Source: Actinobacteria bacterium BACL4 MAG-120820-bin23 (GTDB lineage Bacteria > Actinomycetota > Actinomycetes > Nanopelagicales > Nanopelagicaceae). Taken from it: a DNA stretch of 6,728 nucleotides. Shown here piece by piece: positions 5,451 to 6,728 of the stretch. How positions within the stretch are numbered: the first letter of the stretch is position 1; each line of letters starts with the position of its first letter. The stretch is from assembly GCA_001437855.1 (NCBI GenBank), contig LIBD01000050.1, forward strand, positions 1 to 6,728, written 5' to 3'. A program made the translations under genes and the position numbers. Below the pieces are notes generated by a model. That model worked only from the letters and a program-made list of their open reading frames with translations, was not told the DNA's origin and searched no databases.

Positions 5451-6440
5451 ATGAGTATTAATTGGGGCTTTATCGGCGCTGGGATGGTGGCACAAAAAGC
5501 ACTCACCCCGGCTGTAGTAACAGCTGCTAATGCAGAGCTATATGCCGTAGCAGCTAGAGATTTGGTAAGAGCAAAGGGATTAAATCCAGTTGTTTCCTAT
5601 GATAATTATGATGATTTAATAAATGATCCAAAGGTAGATGCCATCTATATTAGTTTGCCAAATCATCTACATGCTCCGCTTTCTTTAAAATCATTAGCTG
5701 CTGGCAAAGCGGTCTTATGTGAGAAGCCACTTGCCTTAAATCTCACCCAAGGTAAGCAGTTATTTAATGCCGCTACCAAGAGTAATCAATTACTAGTTGA
5801 GGCGATCTGGTTTAGATGGCATCCTAGAATGAAAAAAGCACAGGATGCAGTATTAAGTGGTGAGATTGGCCAGATTAAGCAGATTAGAGCTAGCTTTTGT
5901 TTTGAAAATAAGAGCTTTGATAATTATAGATTTGATCCATCAGCAGGTGGGGGCGCCCTTTATGATCTTGGGGTATATCCATTGCATTTACTCACCCATC
6001 TAATTCCAACTGGTAGAGAGATAAAATTAATTAAGGTTATAAAAAATATTGGACCAAGTGGGGTGGATTTAACCACCACAGTTGAGTGTTTAGTAAATAA
6101 TGAGATTAAGTTTGATTTTACTATCTCCTTTGAGGCAAAGGCTGAGCAAAGGATTGAGATTATTGGCAGCAAGGCCAGCATCACCTTTGATGAAGGTGAG
6201 GCCTTTACCAATTGGAATGCTAAATCATCTCTTTTGATAAAAGGTGAGCTCTTTGCCTTTGAGCCAGTTGATCCATATAAATTAATGGTGGAGGCGGTAT
6301 CTGATGTGCTATTGGCAAAAAGGTTAGGTAGATCTATTGAGCAGCTAACTCAAAGTAGTGATCACTTTACCCTGCCACTATCGGCAGACTCATTATTTGT
6401 CTTAGAAAGCTTAGATGCAATTAGATTGTGGCAGAGCTAA
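5451..6440 (+). CDS. Gfo/Idh/MocA-family oxidoreductase, dihydrodiol/xylose-dehydrogenase-like (second of two)
   Basis: A 329-residue cytoplasmic NAD(P)-dependent dehydrogenase. It starts MSINWGFIGAGMVAQ with a regular GxGxxx Rossmann loop (about 6-14). Glu91-Lys92-Pro93 forms the EKP motif. EAIWFRWHPRMKKAQDAV followed by GEIGQIKQIRASF (about 119-150) resembles the branch that includes D-xylose 1-dehydrogenase and trans-dihydrodiol dehydrogenase. ALYDLGVYPLH carries Asp172 and Tyr176, so the catalytic position is Tyr and not His, unlike the gene before it. I chose ATG 5451 because AAAGAGG lies 8 nt upstream; an in-frame ATG at 5433 would add six residues (MKEAKH) but has no ribosome binding site and would place that site inside the coding region. 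The two tandem enzymes clearly differ in subfamily, so they probably act on different substrates or successive steps. The substrate is unknown. Confidence 0.88.
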   Translation: MSINWGFIGAGMVAQKALTPAVVTAANAELYAVAARDLVRAKGLNPVVSYDNYDDLINDPKVDAIYISLPNHLHAPLSLKSLAAGKAVLCEKPLALNLTQGKQLFNAATKSNQLLVEAIWFRWHPRMKKAQDAVLSGEIGQIKQIRASFCFENKSFDNYRFDPSAGGGALYDLGVYPLHLLTHLIPTGREIKLIKVIKNIGPSGVDLTTTVECLVNNEIKFDFTISFEAKAEQRIEIIGSKASITFDEGEAFTNWNAKSSLLIKGELFAFEPVDPYKLMVEAVSDVLLAKRLGRSIEQLTQSSDHFTLPLSADSLFVLESLDAIRLWQS

Positions 6441-6479
6441 ATTTGGAAAGATTTAAAGCTTGCTTAACTCTAAAGCTCC

Positions 6480-6728
6480 TTAAGTATTACCGGCGGTTAA
6501 CTCTAATACTGGCTTTTCCTGATTACGCCTAGTTATCTCAGATTTAATCTCTTTGATGGTTTCTGGGATGCCATTTTCATAGGCGTAGAGTGCGAGGGCA
6601 AATAATCTAGCAAAGGCTTTGCCATCACTATCGGTGAACTTAAGGCCACTTGTTTTCTTTCGATTTGATACCCCAATAATAAAATCATTGCCCTCTTCAT
6701 TACGGGCAGCAGATAACATCTTGGCAAA
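6480..6728 (-). CDS. Unrecognised protein, C-terminal part (partial)
   Basis: The complement strand is open from the window edge to TAA (6482-6480), giving at least 82 residues. An in-frame ATG at 6719 could be the start (79 residues), but three further open codons (Phe-Ala-Lys) run to the edge and no ribosome binding site is visible in them, so the gene probably begins outside the window. The visible part has SNRKKTSGLKFTDSDGKAFA, then an alanine/leucine-rich helix (ARLFALALYAYENG), then a charged helix (IPETIKEIKSEITRRNQ). It looks soluble, with no membrane segment. I do not recognise the family. It is convergent with the dehydrogenase operon, with 39 bp between stops and no clear bidirectional terminator. 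Confidence 0.55.
   Translation of the reverse strand, partial: FAKMLSAARNEEGNDFIIGVSNRKKTSGLKFTDSDGKAFARLFALALYAYENGIPETIKEIKSEITRRNQEKPVLELTAGNT

Noticed and set aside
5960..6211. 83-codon minus-strand frame inside the second dehydrogenase
   Set aside because: Antisense to a gene with intact motifs on both sides; no ribosome binding site seen.
6441..6479. CTTAA/TTAAG and AGCTT/AAGCT inverted pairs as a bidirectional terminator
   Set aside because: Five-base AT-rich arms with long loops and no T run; not distinguishable from chance.
1..6728. Insertion sequences, phage or defence genes, CRISPR arrays, tRNA or rRNA genes
   Set aside because: No transposase, terminal inverted repeats, spaced direct repeats, or RNA gene signatures were seen; coding regions have housekeeping or metabolic character throughout.

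Overview
The window is 6.7 kb of moderately AT-rich bacterial chromosome with dense, ordinary gene packing. Protein features and composition suggest a low-GC actinobacterium of the freshwater Nanopelagicales (acI) kind. The points in favour are a short NfeD gene overlapping an SPFH gene (as in mycobacterial Rv1487-Rv1488), an actinobacterial-type glutamine-synthetase-like protein beside an ethanolamine permease, and a stand-alone MCRLLGY-type amidotransferase. The taxon is an inference; no rRNA or tRNA marker is present.

Layout. (1) 1-331, minus: the first 110 codons of a glutamine-synthetase-like ligase, cut by the window edge. (2) 332-463: a 132-bp divergent regulatory region. (3) 464-1912, plus: an APC-superfamily permease of the ethanolamine permease type, closed by a strong intrinsic terminator (13-bp perfect stem, 1936-1964). 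(4) 1998-2741, plus: a free-standing class II glutamine amidotransferase with all catalytic residues. (5) 2742-2939: a gap with a possible 41-residue ORF on the minus strand and an inverted repeat. (6) 2940-4239, plus: an NfeD-like membrane protein and an SPFH/band-7 protein overlapping by 8 nt. (7) 4240-4393: a leader with a plausible promoter, an inverted repeat and a T7 run. (8) 4394-6440, plus: two dissimilar Gfo/Idh/MocA dehydrogenases in tandem, the second with its ribosome binding site inside a small hairpin. (9) 6480-6728, minus: the C-terminal part of an unrecognised protein, convergent with the dehydrogenases.

How the genes may work together. The ligase and permease fit uptake of ethanolamine (or a related small amine) followed by gamma-glutamylation, as described for Streptomyces GlnA4; the amidotransferase next door could be the matching gamma-glutamyl amide hydrolase, but that is speculative. 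NfeD and SPFH form a conserved membrane-organising pair. The two dehydrogenases probably act on sugar- or polyol-like substrates, perhaps in successive redox steps. I saw no mobile element, CRISPR array, RNA gene or phage signature. The most testable ideas are the ethanolamine/gamma-glutamyl cluster and the hairpin that may couple translation of the two dehydrogenases.
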